This document shows positions 1 to 11,430 of a stretch of DNA of 64,000 bases, one piece after another. The position numbers and the translations under genes were made by a program. The number at the start of each line of letters is the position of its first letter. Position 1 is the stretch's first letter. This DNA is from Prinia subflava (lineage: Eukaryota; Chordata; Aves; Passeriformes; Cisticolidae): positions 14,504,693 through 14,568,692 of the forward strand of contig NC_086257.1 of assembly GCF_021018805.1 (NCBI RefSeq), given 5' to 3'. Under the pieces are notes generated by a model. It did no database searches, was not told the DNA's origin, and saw nothing but the letters and a program-made list of their open reading frames with translations.

Positions 1-435
1 CAGAGGTCAAATCTCTTCCCAAGGTTTGGGACTGCTTGTCTTCAAATCTGTGGCAACTAAATCTGTGGTGTTTGGGGGCTTTATGTGATTTTTTTTTCTT
101 TTGTCACAATGATTGTGACATTTTATGATCCTAAAATCCCCTAAAAGTGTGTGCAAAACCTCACATAGGCTGTTGTCTCACTGATGTACTTTCAGACTGC
201 AATGTTTAGGTAAGCATTTTCTGGCAAGTTTGAAATGTCAGTTAGTTCTCTTTAGTTTTGGATGAGGTTTTTTTGTTAATCTGAAAACTTAGTGTAGCAG
301 TCATGGTAATTTTTATGTATATTCCTTCTTCACACACAAGTAATCCTTTATATAAGGTCCTGTACTACTTTATGCCTCATTTCATTTCCTTCACAATAAA
401 GGTGCTTTACAATAAAGTTTTTCCTTCACCTTCTC
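1..435 (+). other. Possible 3' UTR end of a plus-strand gene lying left of the window
   Basis: The first 400 bases are T-rich with no useful open frame. They end in two canonical AATAAA hexamers, at 395-400 and 411-416, followed by T-rich sequence and then a TGGTTTT stretch near 445. T-rich sequence, no coding frame and a tandem poly(A) signal together are what the distal end of a vertebrate 3' UTR looks like. If so, the gene's coding exons are upstream of this window and its product cannot be named. Isolated AATAAA hexamers are common by chance in AT-rich DNA, so this is a suggestion only. Confidence 0.3.
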
Positions 436-1253
436 CAAAGAAGTGGTTTTCAGTAAGCATGAACTAATTTATTTCTTTTAATGGTGGCCAGTTATTTCTT
501 AAAGACAAGGCCATCCATAGAAACTGCACATTCTACAAGACTAAATACATTTCAGTAGAGAAGAAAGGTAGCTAGCTCTGCCTTGAAAACAATAATATTC
601 TAACAATAAAATATATGTCTAAGAAAGAGCCAACTGACTTGAAGCATGACTGGTTGTAAAATCCAAACCACAAGCATCAAAGGGCAGAAATAAAATGCCA
701 GACTGCCCCAGAATCTGAAGGTTATTGCTACATCTCTCTGCATTAAGACATGCTCGTTACAGCCTTGGGGAAGTCATCCAGACTGGCAGCATCTATCTCC
801 CTAGGTGGGAAAAAGGCAAATAAAGCAGGATTCAATACAGCCTTCACCTGGAGGATTTAAAACACTGGCAACTATTTGGATGTGAGAACTGAAATATTTT
901 TGATATTGCCTTTGTGGTAGAAAAAGTGGATGAAATGGCATTGGAGGAAATTCCCATGAAGTATTTCCTGTTACTTTGTGGTTGAGAACTAATAATCGTC
1001 CTTGAATTCAGATGAGGGGATAAAATTATTATTCTTAAAGATTAATGACCACAGTTTCTCCTTAAGAAGATCACAGCACACTTTTGGGAAGTAAAAGCAA
1101 TTACAGAATTTTTACGGGTAATGATACAAGCCCCTAAATAAGCCAAAATACTACTTGCTTAGATGAACCATAAAATGATCTTTGAACTAAATCAGATTTA
1201 TTCCGTCCCTTGTACAAAAGTGCTACCAAACATGTGCATTTAAGAGAATAATT
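436..1253. other. AT-rich stretch with no visible gene
   Basis: Unique-looking AT-rich sequence. All frames are closed within short distances, and I see no repeat family, CpG cluster or RNA gene. Confidence 0.55.
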
Positions 1254-1687
1254 TCCCTTGGATGCTCATCCTGTTCCAGCACCAGCCTGGAGCCTGTGGC
1301 TCCGAGCACCAGGAGGGACAGGAGGCAGCACGAGATGGGTCACTGGGAATTGGGCTGGCAGCCTGTGGCTCTCTTCATTCTGGCACCCACTGCAGCATCC
1401 AGCCTGGCCTGTGTGCAGGCAGACTGCCAAGCAGCTCTCCAGAGAATCCCTCAGGCTGCAGAGGGTGAAGCCCATGAGGCTTTTCCAGGCTTTGTAGCTG
1501 GCAGTGCAGGGGCAGGAATGTCCCTGCACACGAGGTGCTCCCATCTGTGGGACACTCTGTGATCGAGTCCCAGCTGGGAGAAACAAGGATTGCTCACCCC
1601 TGACTGAGCTGCAGCACCACCAGAGCTCCAAACCTGGCACATGGTGCATCGTCAAGGCAATAAAATAAAATAAACTTCATCCCTTGG
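1254..1687 (+). other. GC-rich segment with A-rich tail and short flanking direct repeat (possible retrocopy)
   Basis: A block at about 1,262-1,655 is clearly richer in G and C than its AT-rich surroundings. It ends in overlapping AATAAA units (about 1,659-1,675). The 8-mer TCCCTTGG occurs directly before it (1,254-1,261) and directly after the tail (1,680-1,687), and with one mismatch the match extends to 11 bases. A GC-rich body, an A-rich tail and a flanking direct repeat are the usual marks of a retroposed RNA. Small ORFs on both strands (up to 129 codons on the minus strand) look like by-products of the composition, and I do not recognise any product. An 8-bp match over two short flanks could also arise by chance. 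Confidence 0.3.
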
Positions 1688-3520
1688 CTGGGCTTCTGCA
1701 GCCCCTCATTCCCTTGAGAAAGAAGCTAACCTAGCAGGAGTTTAGTATCAGCACAGAAAATAGATGGCTGTCTGAAAACAGACACTAAGGCTGATTTTAT
1801 TATATGGATAAAGCAGAGATCTCTGGCAATAAAATGTTAAAATATTCTGAAAAAATCAAATTTACCACTTTTCAGAGGGAGTTTGTTCTACTGAATTAGG
1901 TGCCAGTCTGGGACTGAGGAGACCCTGATCCTACTCCCAGCTGCTGCTGGGGTCCTGGACAGCCTTCACTGGGTAAGGTCACAACCCCTCAGCTTTGCTG
2001 CTCTGCCTCCATCTGCCTCCTCCATTCCAGCTGTAGGAGAACACAGGTAGGGAACCATTTCTATGCTTCATTAGGTGGCTATTGAGAGCTTAAATTAAAC
2101 CTGTTGCCCTCAAAATAACAATAACTTATGAAATACTCTGAACTGGGCCAGCCTCAGCAATATTGGATTAAAAATTCCCCAAACGTTTTATCCAGATTTT
2201 TTACCTGATTCTACTCAGGACACTTCTCATATCAATTGAATTACTCCTAATTTACAGCAAGGAAAACATATTGAAATGCTGCTACTCATAATTCTCATCA
2301 ACATGGGGAAGACAGCTTGCTTTCAGCAAAATCAGGTTAAGACATGGGCAGAGCTGTCCAGAAATCCTTTCACTTCAATACAGACCGAGCACAGTGGGCT
2401 CAGAGCCAACACTACATTTTTCAGATTAGGAGCTCAGTCTCCTTCCTCCCGCCTCTCCCTACAGAGATTTTATTTCAGATCAAATATGTCTACAATCCAT
2501 TTAACACTACAGAGAGTTTCTTTTTCAAACATGAAAATAAGGAATAAAAAGGTCACATACACCTTTTCTGGTGAGGTTTAAAAAGTCCTGGAAGAAATAC
2601 ATGCAGATGTCACCTTTCCATTACCAGATCATTGCCTAAATACCTACTGGACCTGCAGCATATGCTTTGTTTGTGAGCAGAGCTCAAAAATGATTTAAAA
2701 AACAAAAACAAAAAATTGAGGTCACTCTCCTAAAAATCAGAAACTGGGTCCTGATAAGATAAATGAACACTGGGAACATTTCTTGATCTATGGAAACAAT
2801 TCCTACACACAGGAGATGAATTACCCCACTTAACTCAGGGAGTGTTTTCTTAGCACAGAAAATAAGGAAAACTACAAGTAAAAGAAGTAAAATAGCTGTC
2901 AGAGACTGATTAAAAGCAATCTCTGATCTCTCTGAAGAATTAATAAAGTGTGGAGTTACTTGGTTTCTGTCATTTCATTTTTAAACTCCTAAAATAAACA
3001 ACCACTATTGCTTATTCCACCCCTTCCACCATCCTTAATGCAAATCTCACCCTTCTCCTTTGTGTCCAAGGAAAAGCTCAGCAGCAGAGCTCAGCCATGA
3101 GTGCTGCCAGACCAAGCCTCTCTTGTTTGGATGGAGAAAAGTGTTGGAGCATCTGATATGGCTTTAGGTAAATTATTCTAATTTTTGACTTATTAACAAT
3201 CTATACATTATCTCTAGCTCAGGTTCAACTTCCAGCTTCCAGTAGTGACTCTAGAGCCTGGTTAAATCTGCTCCCACTCTGAGTTCTCTTCTGAAGAGCA
3301 GTCAGTAAACTGTGCCACCCTTGATTTGGTCTTGCACAGTCTTTAACCACTCTTGAAGACTCTTCAGTCACCTCAACAGCAAATTTCTAGATGTTTTCCA
3401 GATTCTCAGGACCCTATGAAAATACAGACACCAGTACAACAGCCTCACAGTACCTGCAGAGATGATTTTGCTCAACATTCCCAAGAATACACATCCATAA
3501 CTTCACCCCAGAAGGATGAA
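1688..3520. other. Unique AT-rich sequence, no gene seen
   Basis: Short frames only; the longest is about 100 codons at 2,276-2,581 (+). It overlaps a second open frame and shows no recognisable motif. No repeat family is recognised. Confidence 0.5.
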
Positions 3521-3540
3521 CTTTACTTTACTTTACTTTA
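3521..3540 (+). repeat. (CTTTA)4 microsatellite
   Basis: Four perfect copies of the pentamer CTTTA, followed by a degenerate copy a few bases downstream. Confidence 0.9.
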
Positions 3541-5204
3541 GCTACTTTAGGAGACTTCCCCTCCCACCCCCAGTGTCATTATTTTCAAGCTAATCTTCTA
3601 CTTAGCATGCATGACCTCCCTTTCTTGCCCAAATCTGTCCTTTCTTTCAGCATCTCTCAGGTATGCTATTTAGATGAGCACAGTTTGCCAGGAAGGAAAA
3701 AGCCCTGCCTGTCTCTAATGTGTCAGGTCACTTTATCCCATTCTTCTGCAGCTCTCCTTAGACAGTGCTGCTGGCAGCACTTCCCTTGTTTTATTCCTCA
3801 GCCCACCACATTTTAACTGAGGGCTTCTTTACACACAAAACCCAACCCCACAGCTGAGCAGGACTGGACATCTCAGGAGGATGAAGCAGGGCAACACTGA
3901 CTAACTGGATATAGTATTTTATTTCACGGGGTTTTATTCCAGGGACTTGGGGCTTCTTTGACAACACTTGCATCCATTCACAATGTGCAGAAAGAAAAGC
4001 CATGAACTCCTTTATTTTTTCATTTCTCAGGAAGATTAAAAAGTTTTCTTGTTTTTTACCCTGGAGAATAATAAATCATCAGGAGATGATGCACTCCTTT
4101 GACACATCCCTTGGTTCCCATGCAGACTGGTATCGGCAGGAACAGCAGGCTTCCCCAGAACATATGTGCAAATATTCAAGAATAGCAAACACCAAGGATA
4201 AACATAGTTGGACCAAACAGCTTTGCTGAAGAGAAGGGAATGTTTGCAAATGGTGCTTTGCAGTATTACCTGCACTTATGAGCCCTCTGTATTCAATAAC
4301 CTGGTCTTTCACTCAAAGAAACCTTTCTGATAAAGGGCATGCCCCTCGAGCTTCCCCATAGGGCTTGAAAAGGGGGTTCTAAATTAGCATCTCTGAGACA
4401 AAACCAGATTATTGTATATTTATTGCATATCACATATTATTCTCCAAAGCAAGCAGCTTAAACATGTAGCCTTGATGAGAACTGATATTTACTAATTATT
4501 GCCATTCATCAAATGAGTCCACTGAGCCTTAATGCTGTGTTAGCATTACAATTTGACATTGAACTCCATGGTTTCTAAACTTTCATAATTGAACCTGATC
4601 TGAATAATATATATTAATAATGTATCCCTAGGATGATCCACTGGAATCTGTGTCAGTTGAAGAATGCTAGTAATTTTGAAGGGGACACTTCCATATTTTC
4701 TAAGAGTAAGCAAGAAATTTGAATATTAAGATTCTGGAAAAAAATCCTTACAGCCAGCAATAGAAACTTACCTTCAATACAAGAATAATAACATTTATCT
4801 GGGGGAGCAGTGGCTCAGAGCAGATGCTGCCAAGATGAATGATTAATGTACATTAATTGTGGTGAGGAGTTTTCAATTTCAAGTGGTTTTGAATGTAAAA
4901 ATAGGAGATTTGATAAAAAAATTTCTCTTATAACTCAAGTGCCTTTTAAATCTCTTTCTGCCTTCCGAAAAACAAAAGAATTTGCATCTAAGTGACATTT
5001 TTAGTAAAAAATAGTTCACTGAGCTGCTGTTGATTTCTGACTTTTCAGATGCCAATTTTTCCCCATCCAAAAAAAGACCAAAAAAGTCAAGGAAAGGGAA
5101 ATGGGAAGGATACAGTCTGGGAAGAAAGCAGCTTCCAGCCAGCTCTAGCATACTAATAATCAGACAAGGCAACCCAGAAAGACTTTTCTCTCTGACAATA
5201 TTGG
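3541..5204. other. Unique sequence, no gene seen
   Basis: Apart from the TAAT-rich stretch listed separately, this region has only short unrelated frames. The largest is 116 codons at 4,879-5,229 on the minus strand, without recognisable domains. Confidence 0.5.
4390..4640. promoter_or_regulatory. AT-rich tract with clustered TAAT/ATTA motifs; possible conserved non-coding element
   Basis: This stretch is non-repetitive, AT-rich and lacks long homopolymers. It has several TAAT or ATTA cores (for example near 4,493-4,500, 4,530 and 4,610-4,620) and a TTGCATAT-like octamer near 4,422. Such texture is common in vertebrate developmental enhancers. The regulatory reading is inference, since conservation cannot be judged from one sequence. 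Confidence 0.15.
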
Positions 5205-5264
5205 TTTGAGCAACACCAACAACAGGCAAGGAATGAAAGCAACATCCAGTACAGGAAGTTTATT
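5205..5264 (-). terminator. Poly(A) signal with downstream GU-rich element (minus strand)
   Basis: AATAAA on the minus strand occupies 5,264-5,259. Some 30-55 nt further along that strand (5,228-5,205) lies a run containing TGTTGTTGGTGTTG, a typical GU-rich downstream element. Hexamer plus downstream element is the standard layout of a vertebrate cleavage and polyadenylation site, with cleavage expected near 5,230-5,245. It would serve the candidate exon at 5,712-5,842. Confidence 0.35.
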
Positions 5265-5319
5265 AGAGGGCTTTGCCCATTTTCAGCTTTCAGAACTAAA
5301 AAAGACTAATGCTGGTCAG

Positions 5320-5333
5320 AAAAAAAAAAAAAA
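5320..5333 (+). repeat. A14 homopolymer
   Basis: Uninterrupted run of 14 A. Confidence 0.9.
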
Positions 5334-5711
5334 GTTTAATTGGCATTTTTTCTTCTCTGTAGATGTGCAGTGAGGGAAAGGCCTTTTTCAGTACGGAAAT
5401 TAAGATCTGAATATCAAACCCCAGGCGTTCTCCTCACACAGATTCACCCAGAGCACGAGCTGGAGTGCCAGTGTGTCCTGCCAGCTGTTGTACAGCTGTA
5501 ACCAGCACCAGGCACTGAGTGCTGCTGCCTGCCTGGAGAGAATCTCTAATCTCACACATGAGAAAACTGCCTCATGCATCCACAAAGGCGCTGAAATTTT
5601 TACCTTGGCCTCTCCTTTTCTTTGATTTTACGTCAACACAAGTCCTTTTCTATTAAGTGCTTCACCAGAGAGTCACACAAAATGTCACATAAGAATAGCC
5701 CAAAATGCATC

Positions 5712-5842
5712 TTAGAGCTCCTTTAATTTGTCAGCCTCTGGTTTTTGTTCTAGCTGTTGTTTCTCAACATCCTGCTGAGATGCAATTTGTTTTCTTGAGC
5801 AGGGAATTCCTCCATTTCTCCTGGCCGATGCTGTTTCCTCCC
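5712..5842 (-). CDS. Candidate terminal coding exon of an unidentified gene
   Basis: On the minus strand a pyrimidine-rich tract ending in TTTGTCTCAG gives a good splice acceptor at 5,843-5,844. From there an open frame of 42 full codons runs to a TAA at 5,712. The predicted tail is hydrophilic and rich in Q, E and K, ending in EADKLKEL, which could form a short helix or coiled coil. I do not recognise the protein family. A poly(A) signal on the same strand at 5,259-5,264 and a GU-rich stretch beyond it would give a 3' UTR of about 470 nt, so the ingredients of a last exon occur in order. The frame also stays open upstream of the acceptor as far as a Met codon at 5,918, so openness alone is weak evidence. 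No upstream partner exon was found with confidence. Confidence 0.25.
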
Positions 5843-6023
5843 CTGAGACAAACAAAAAATGCTTCTTAAAAGAGGGTAAAATAGAAGAAGAAGCTTTTGG
5901 GAAGCTAGCTAGTAACATTTTTTCCCTCTCTGCAAACTGAGCACAGGGTCAGGGAAAACATTTTTGTTTTGATTTAGGTATCAGTCCCTTCACTGGGAAG
6001 GTGTTCGGAGGTTGGTGTGGGTT

Positions 6024-6065
6024 TTGTTGTTGTTGTTGTTTTTTTGTGGTTTTTTTTTTTTTTTT
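6024..6065 (+). repeat. (TTG)n followed by T16 run
   Basis: Several TTG units at about 6,024-6,040 are followed by short T runs and an uninterrupted run of 16 T at 6,050-6,065. Confidence 0.85.
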
Positions 6066-8892
6066 AAGAGGTGATTGATGCCCAAACCCACCCCTGGAAT
6101 CTGAAGACAATTTCCTGCCATTATAGCCAACTAATCCAAACCCCCAGTTTCATGGAGAGAGGGGAGCATCAGTGTAAATCTCAGGCTGCCAGCTCCCCTC
6201 AAAGTATATAATAATGAGACTTCAGCAGGTTAACACACAGTTTACTTCCACAGACCAAACTTTGGTGGGGGCAAAGGATAAGTCTATTGTCAGGGGAACA
6301 CAATTATTTAATTCCAAAGTCTTGGCCCACCATTTCCTTACTAAAGAGACTACTTCATTATTAAGACTTTTACACCAATTCCAAGCTTTTCCTATCTGTT
6401 CATTTACAAGGCAACAGATGAGAATCACACTGTCCCCAGAGAGAGCAAAAAAGCCCCAGAAAAAGGAAGATTCACAATTGCAAATATCAGTCTCCAAGAT
6501 AGATATCAGGTGTCATCATCAACAAGAACATCTCAACAGCCTTGACTGGAATGCAGGAAGACACTGTCCCCATTCTCAATTCAAAATTTAATCAAGACAC
6601 AATGTACCATGCAAAGATTATATACAGCTGAATCTGCCAACATACCTAATATGAATTGTGAACAATTAAATGAAGAAAACTTGAATTTACTTTGATATCA
6701 GTAGCAAGTGTTCCCTGTATAAGGTACAAAAGCTGAAATTGCCCCAGATTTCAGATATTTTGTTTCCATAGAGACTCTTCATAGCTCTGCACAAACCACA
6801 ATACTATTTTCTGAGCACAGCACGTGAAACAAACTGTTGATCAATATAAAAAACAAAAAAGATGGGGCCTCATTTAATTAGCATAAGTCAGGAGAGCTCC
6901 CACTGGTAATTGGGTTGTATGATCCCCAGGCCTAAATTTTATATCTGGGGCAAAATATATACACACACAATTCAAACACAGAGCACACAGTAGGAGTTTC
7001 CAACACCTGAGTAACTCCTTCAAAACACTGCAGGAAGAAAATGCTCTAGAAATATCAGAGAAGGGGTTCAAGGCTGGGAAAGTGAGGCAATACCCATGTA
7101 GAAGATGAAAAAGCAGCAGCTGTTAGGTCAAAATGAAAGGGGATGGCTTGAAGCAGAAGGATGAGGTGAATACAGAGCCTAGCTCCAGTATGAACTGTGT
7201 CCAGCTTATCTAAATTTATCTCCTGCTACTCCATATTCCTCCATAATTATATGGCTGTATGTACTGACAACAGAGGAGCCTGAAATCTGGGGTCTAAACC
7301 AACTACTAATTCAGAACAGGGAGAGGTATGTTTATTCAGTTGACTGCACCAAGAAATCATCCTCCAGAGTAGAAAGAAATGGGCACAGCTCAAAAAAAAC
7401 TAATCAAGTTGGGAGGTGAACCCTATTCACATTCGCAATAAGGAACATATTTGAGCACAGAGTCTTTTCTGTTATTTTCCTGAGTTGTTTCCTCCCAATA
7501 ACAACAACCAAATAGTGAAGGGAGCTAAGAGTGTGCTACACAGAGCAAGCAGCATTCCTTATGGAGCAGCAGCAGCTCTGGGAAGATAATGTCATCAATC
7601 AGAGAGAGGAAACAAATATGCTTTGTCCAAAGTGTCAGCACTGGACCTTGCTTGATTTTTCAAATTAATATTTTCAAATTAAATCTTCAAAGAACTCAAG
7701 CATGATATTTATTGCAAGCATTACTCAAAGTCTTTTGTTTCTGGAAAACAGATTTAATTAAAATAGTGAACATCCATAAACAGATCAAGTAAATATTTTT
7801 TATTAGAATGACAGAGCCAGAAATCAAAGAAAAATAAACCTAGAAGACTCAGAGAAAGCCATTCAAATTCTATTTGAACGATCAGCACTTACTTTCAGAG
7901 CATTCTTTCTTTTTTCAGAAAGAGATGATCATTATTTGGGCGTGTTTCCTACAGAAGCACACCATAAAGAACTTGACACACACCTCCCACCTGGGCACAG
8001 TTTTCTCAGGCTGAGCAGGTCAGGGCCAGTTCCCTGACCCAGGGGTTATCCAGTGTGGCTGTGTGCTGGTTGTCTCTGGCTGGTTTTGGGTCTGCACTCC
8101 TGGTATGTCAAGAGTTTCACTTAAACTTCTCTCCTGTGTCTTAGCTAATATTTTGGTTAAAATTCACCACTTTACCAGCCCTAAATGGTATCAGGGGAAA
8201 GAGGAAAGGAAAAGATGAGTAAGAAGAAGAGCCAGTAACTCCTCTTTACACACCACAGCTGAACTAGTGCTAGAGGTGCATTAAATGTGGAAGATTAAAC
8301 TGATAAAAAAATTCCCTTCAGTGGAATGTACATGAATAATTTGTGATATCCTTAAAGTCTTAGAGCCCCTAGTTAAGGCTGGATTTTTAAAGCTCTCCAA
8401 GCAAAAGCAATCAATACTCAATTTCACAAAGATTTCTGTCTCCCCAGGCTCTGCTCTTCCAAAGCCCCAGGGCACTGTGCCTGGTCCAAGCACACCAATA
8501 TTCCCACAGACACTGATGTGTGGATTTCAGGGCAGGGCTCCACAGTCCCCAGGCAGGTTGGCCCTCAGGGGTGGCACAGCAGCACCAGCCTGGACCCCTC
8601 CTTCACCCCCCTCTGCACCCCCTGGGCACACCAGGTCCTGGGAATTGTCACTGGGAGCATTCAGGGGGCCACAACCCACTCACACCACACCAGATGAGCA
8701 CAGTGCCTGTGTGGTTGCTGTCTTGACATCACACAGGGTACAGCAGATTCTCAAGGGTAGATGAAGGCAGATACTTATTTTCATGAACTTCCCTTAGGCA
8801 AGAGATCCTTGATGCAGAGCAGCCAGACATTTGGTGGAGCCTTTCTGACCTTTTGCTCCTGGGACTATTCAGAACAGGCAGTTCTCATGTAT

Positions 8893-8894
<2 letters not shown>
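6066..8894. other. Unique sequence, no gene assignable
   Basis: The region includes 6,214-6,591, where both strands are open for 91-125 codons without recognisable motifs. Being open on both strands argues for low stop-codon density rather than coding. No other repeat family or RNA gene is seen. Confidence 0.5.

Positions 8895-8945
<51 letters not shown>
8895..8945 (+). repeat. (GT)20 followed by (AT)n microsatellite
   Basis: Twenty perfect GT dinucleotides (8,895-8,934) run directly into AT dinucleotides (8,935 to about 8,945), then a short ACATACACAC segment. This is a classic compound dinucleotide microsatellite. The alternating purine-pyrimidine run can adopt Z-DNA, and it is likely to be length-polymorphic. 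Confidence 0.95.
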
Positions 8946-10129
8946 CATACACACTCAGAGAGCCTGCTTAACAGGAAAGATTGCCAAGTCCAGAAGTTGA
9001 AGTGACATTGATTTATTTATGCTCAGAGCACACAGGTTAGGACCTGAACAGATTACAAGAACATCATCTCAAAAATACACTTTCCTTTGGATGAGTCTTA
9101 CTTTGATGTATTTTTAAAGTATGTGAATAAAAAATTTAATTCCTAATAAAAGTTTTATTAGTCAAATTAAAGGTTTTTAATCACTACTCATGTCAGGATA
9201 CCAAGGAGAAGAGAGTACTGTAAACACAGCCTGACCACATAAAGCACACTGAAAGGGTGGCAAGGGGATGCAGAGAAATTACCACCACTGAAATGGCTCT
9301 AAAATAAAAATATTCTAGTCACCCCTCCTAAAAACAGCGTCAGAAAAAGATGCAGCTCTTATAACAAGAACTTTTAATAGCTCCTGAGTTTGCAGATGTA
9401 ACCTTATAGCTGTAGAAGAGTGTCTATATTTAAGTTACTATGACGAAAACCACATTAATTTACTAATGGTGAGAGATCTATTAGGCTGACTTCAAAAGTC
9501 TTCCAGTTTTTAGAAGAGATTTTGAAGCAAAGTACTTTGTGAGTGAGTGGAGACCAGACTGAAACACAACCTATATTAACTACAGGGGTTAATGTGACTG
9601 AGCCAACACCTTCACTGCCAGGAGAGGCCAAGGAGACCTGAACCACAAACCCTTCACCAAAGCAGGTTGCATTTGCAATAATCACTTCCCAGCCCACCTC
9701 CAAAATTACCTCCTAACCATGAGAACAGGAGTACATAGATGATGTCTTCAAATGACACCAACTTTGTTGGCTTTAACAAGACAGGTTTGAGCAGAGGACT
9801 GGAGCACCATGTGGGCAGGGATGACACTGACTACTGAATTAACGGAAGTGGTATTTAAATTTAAAACAAAAATAGATTCATTTTGGAATAAAAATTGAAT
9901 TTTCATTATAAGCTACACGCTTGCAGTTGGAAAAGTCTGAGGAGGAAAAGATGTGGATCCCATGACAACAGAATTATCATAATGAAGGCACCAAAAAAAA
10001 GGTCACTGTGCTCCCAGAGTGCTTCAGAGGAGAGCCAGCCCCTGCAAGTGCAGCAGGGCTAGGTACAAATCACCTGCAAGGTGTTTATCCAAGAAGATCT
10101 GTGTGGTTCAAGCACAGTTTAGCAAAGAT
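8946..10129. other. Unique sequence, no gene seen
   Basis: AT-rich and non-repetitive, with only short frames. The longest is 82 codons (minus, 9,455-9,703) without recognisable features. Confidence 0.5.
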
Positions 10130-10310
10130 GAACTCATTCTAGAAGTGGGCAGGAGGAAGACTCTTGGCATGATTTCAATGATGGAAAGACTGCTTTAAGA
10201 GAGCAAAACAGACTGGGTTGATTTAGCTTGTCAAAACGAAGGCTAAGAGGGGATGCCAACCCTTTGCTTCAGGATTAAATAGTAAGCAGGGAAGAACTAT
10301 TGGAGCTGAA
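10130..10310 (+). mobile_element. CR1-type LINE fragment (diverged, plus orientation)
   Basis: The block from about 10,160 reads GATGGAAAGACTGCTTTA, then CTGGGTTGATTTAGCTTG, then GAAGGCTAAGAGGGGA. This follows the order of a well-known CR1 3' segment: a 'ggaaagactgcttta' block, a 'ctgggtt..ttcagctt' block and a 'gaaggctaagagggga' block. The following bases (about 10,285-10,310) continue with AAGCAGGGAAGAACTATTGG, which fits the next CR1 portion. It is a non-autonomous, truncated, old copy with indels and no coding capacity. Boundaries are approximate because divergence blurs both ends. Confidence 0.65.
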
Positions 10311-10988
10311 AGCGAATTCTGCATGAAGCCATGGTGAATGCACGTGGGCTGGGAGTCAGAACACAGCTTTGAGCTCTTGGAGGAGCAGGGCTCAGGAGCA
10401 ATGAGCTCCTAACAGGACAGCTGAGGAAAGAAAATTCAACCTGCCTGGCCACAGCAACCTGCTCACTTGGCAAACAAGCTTGTACCACTCATCTGTGTCA
10501 GCACAGAAACCTGCTCACCTCCACTCCAAAACCCCTTCAAAAGAAAATATTTGGAAAGTGTCCTAAACTTAAAGAGAACGACAAGGCGATTACTGAATTC
10601 CCCAGATAGCAATCTGCATCTCAGTCCCACAGCCAGTGTGGGCACTCTTAGAAGAAGCAATTTCCTTTTCTTTTTTTTTCAGCTTGCCTGAACATCCCAT
10701 AAAAAGAGGAATTACTACAGTGAGAGGGAGAAATTGATTATGCACATAGTACTTTCAAATGGAGGAGGAAAACAAACTAGAAAAAATAGAGCAGAATAAA
10801 TTGTTTCTGCAATCTCAGCAAGTTAGATTAAAAACAGAAAAATCCAGGAGATGAGTGAGAAGGGCAAAGTGGTTTTGTTTTGGGATTTTTTTTCCCAGAA
10901 ATTTTCCCTGGCCTTTTAATACCAAAAGATACACTTAATTTTTATTTTTGTGCACAAGCCCTGGGAAAATATCATTAAATCAACCAGA

Positions 10989-10989
<1 letters not shown>
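10311..10989. other. Unique sequence, no gene seen
   Basis: Short frames only; small pyrimidine tract at about 10,664-10,680. No gene structure is recognised. Confidence 0.5.

Positions 10990-11031
<42 letters not shown>
10990..11031 (+). repeat. A42 homopolymer
   Basis: Uninterrupted run of 42 A, much the longest homopolymer in the window. I looked for a retrocopy body upstream with a matching flanking repeat and did not find one, so I annotate only the run. Its exact length is prone to sequencing and assembly error. Confidence 0.85.
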
Positions 11032-11034
<3 letters not shown>

Positions 11035-11270
11035 GGAAAGGCTGTTTAGATGAAAACCCAATCAATAAAACCGCTCAGAAGAAATACTTATCTGCATCCT
11101 GTTGGAGATTGACAGGGGAGGTATTAATATTGTGCTTGTCTGGTGGATAAGATAATCGAGCACCATCAAAATGCAAAGCGGTTCCTGCAACTCCTCCAGG
11201 AGTTAAAAAAAAAAATAATAAAATCTCCTTTTCCATCTGAATTCCCTTTCTCCTGCAATGCCATCTAGAG

Positions 11271-11430
11271 GAAAGCGGGCAGAGGGAAGGGAGGGCGGAG
11301 GGAAGGGGCTGAGCAGGCGGAGGTGCGGCTGGAGGCGATGCTCCCCCAGCCCCGCTGCGCGGTCCTGGAGCCTTCAGAGGCTGCACAAACCCTGCTCAGA
11401 GCACAAATCGCATCCGAGCAGCGGGGACCC
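11271..11430. promoter_or_regulatory. Small CpG-containing GC-rich patch with G-quadruplex motif
   Basis: I count about 12 CpG dinucleotides by hand in roughly 160 bp, against very few in flanking DNA. Within it, 11,284-11,308 has five G-tracts of three or four G with loops of 2, 1, 4 and 2 nt, which is a strong quadruplex motif on the plus strand. The patch is shorter than the usual 200-bp CpG island threshold. It may be a weak promoter or enhancer, but I see no splice donor or coding frame that would tie it to a gene. Confidence 0.35.

Noticed and set aside
6214..6591. 125-codon plus ORF with a 91-codon minus ORF on the opposite strand
   Set aside because: Mutually open strands with no motif suggest low stop density. 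An LTR origin was considered, but no terminal repeats or primer-binding site were seen.
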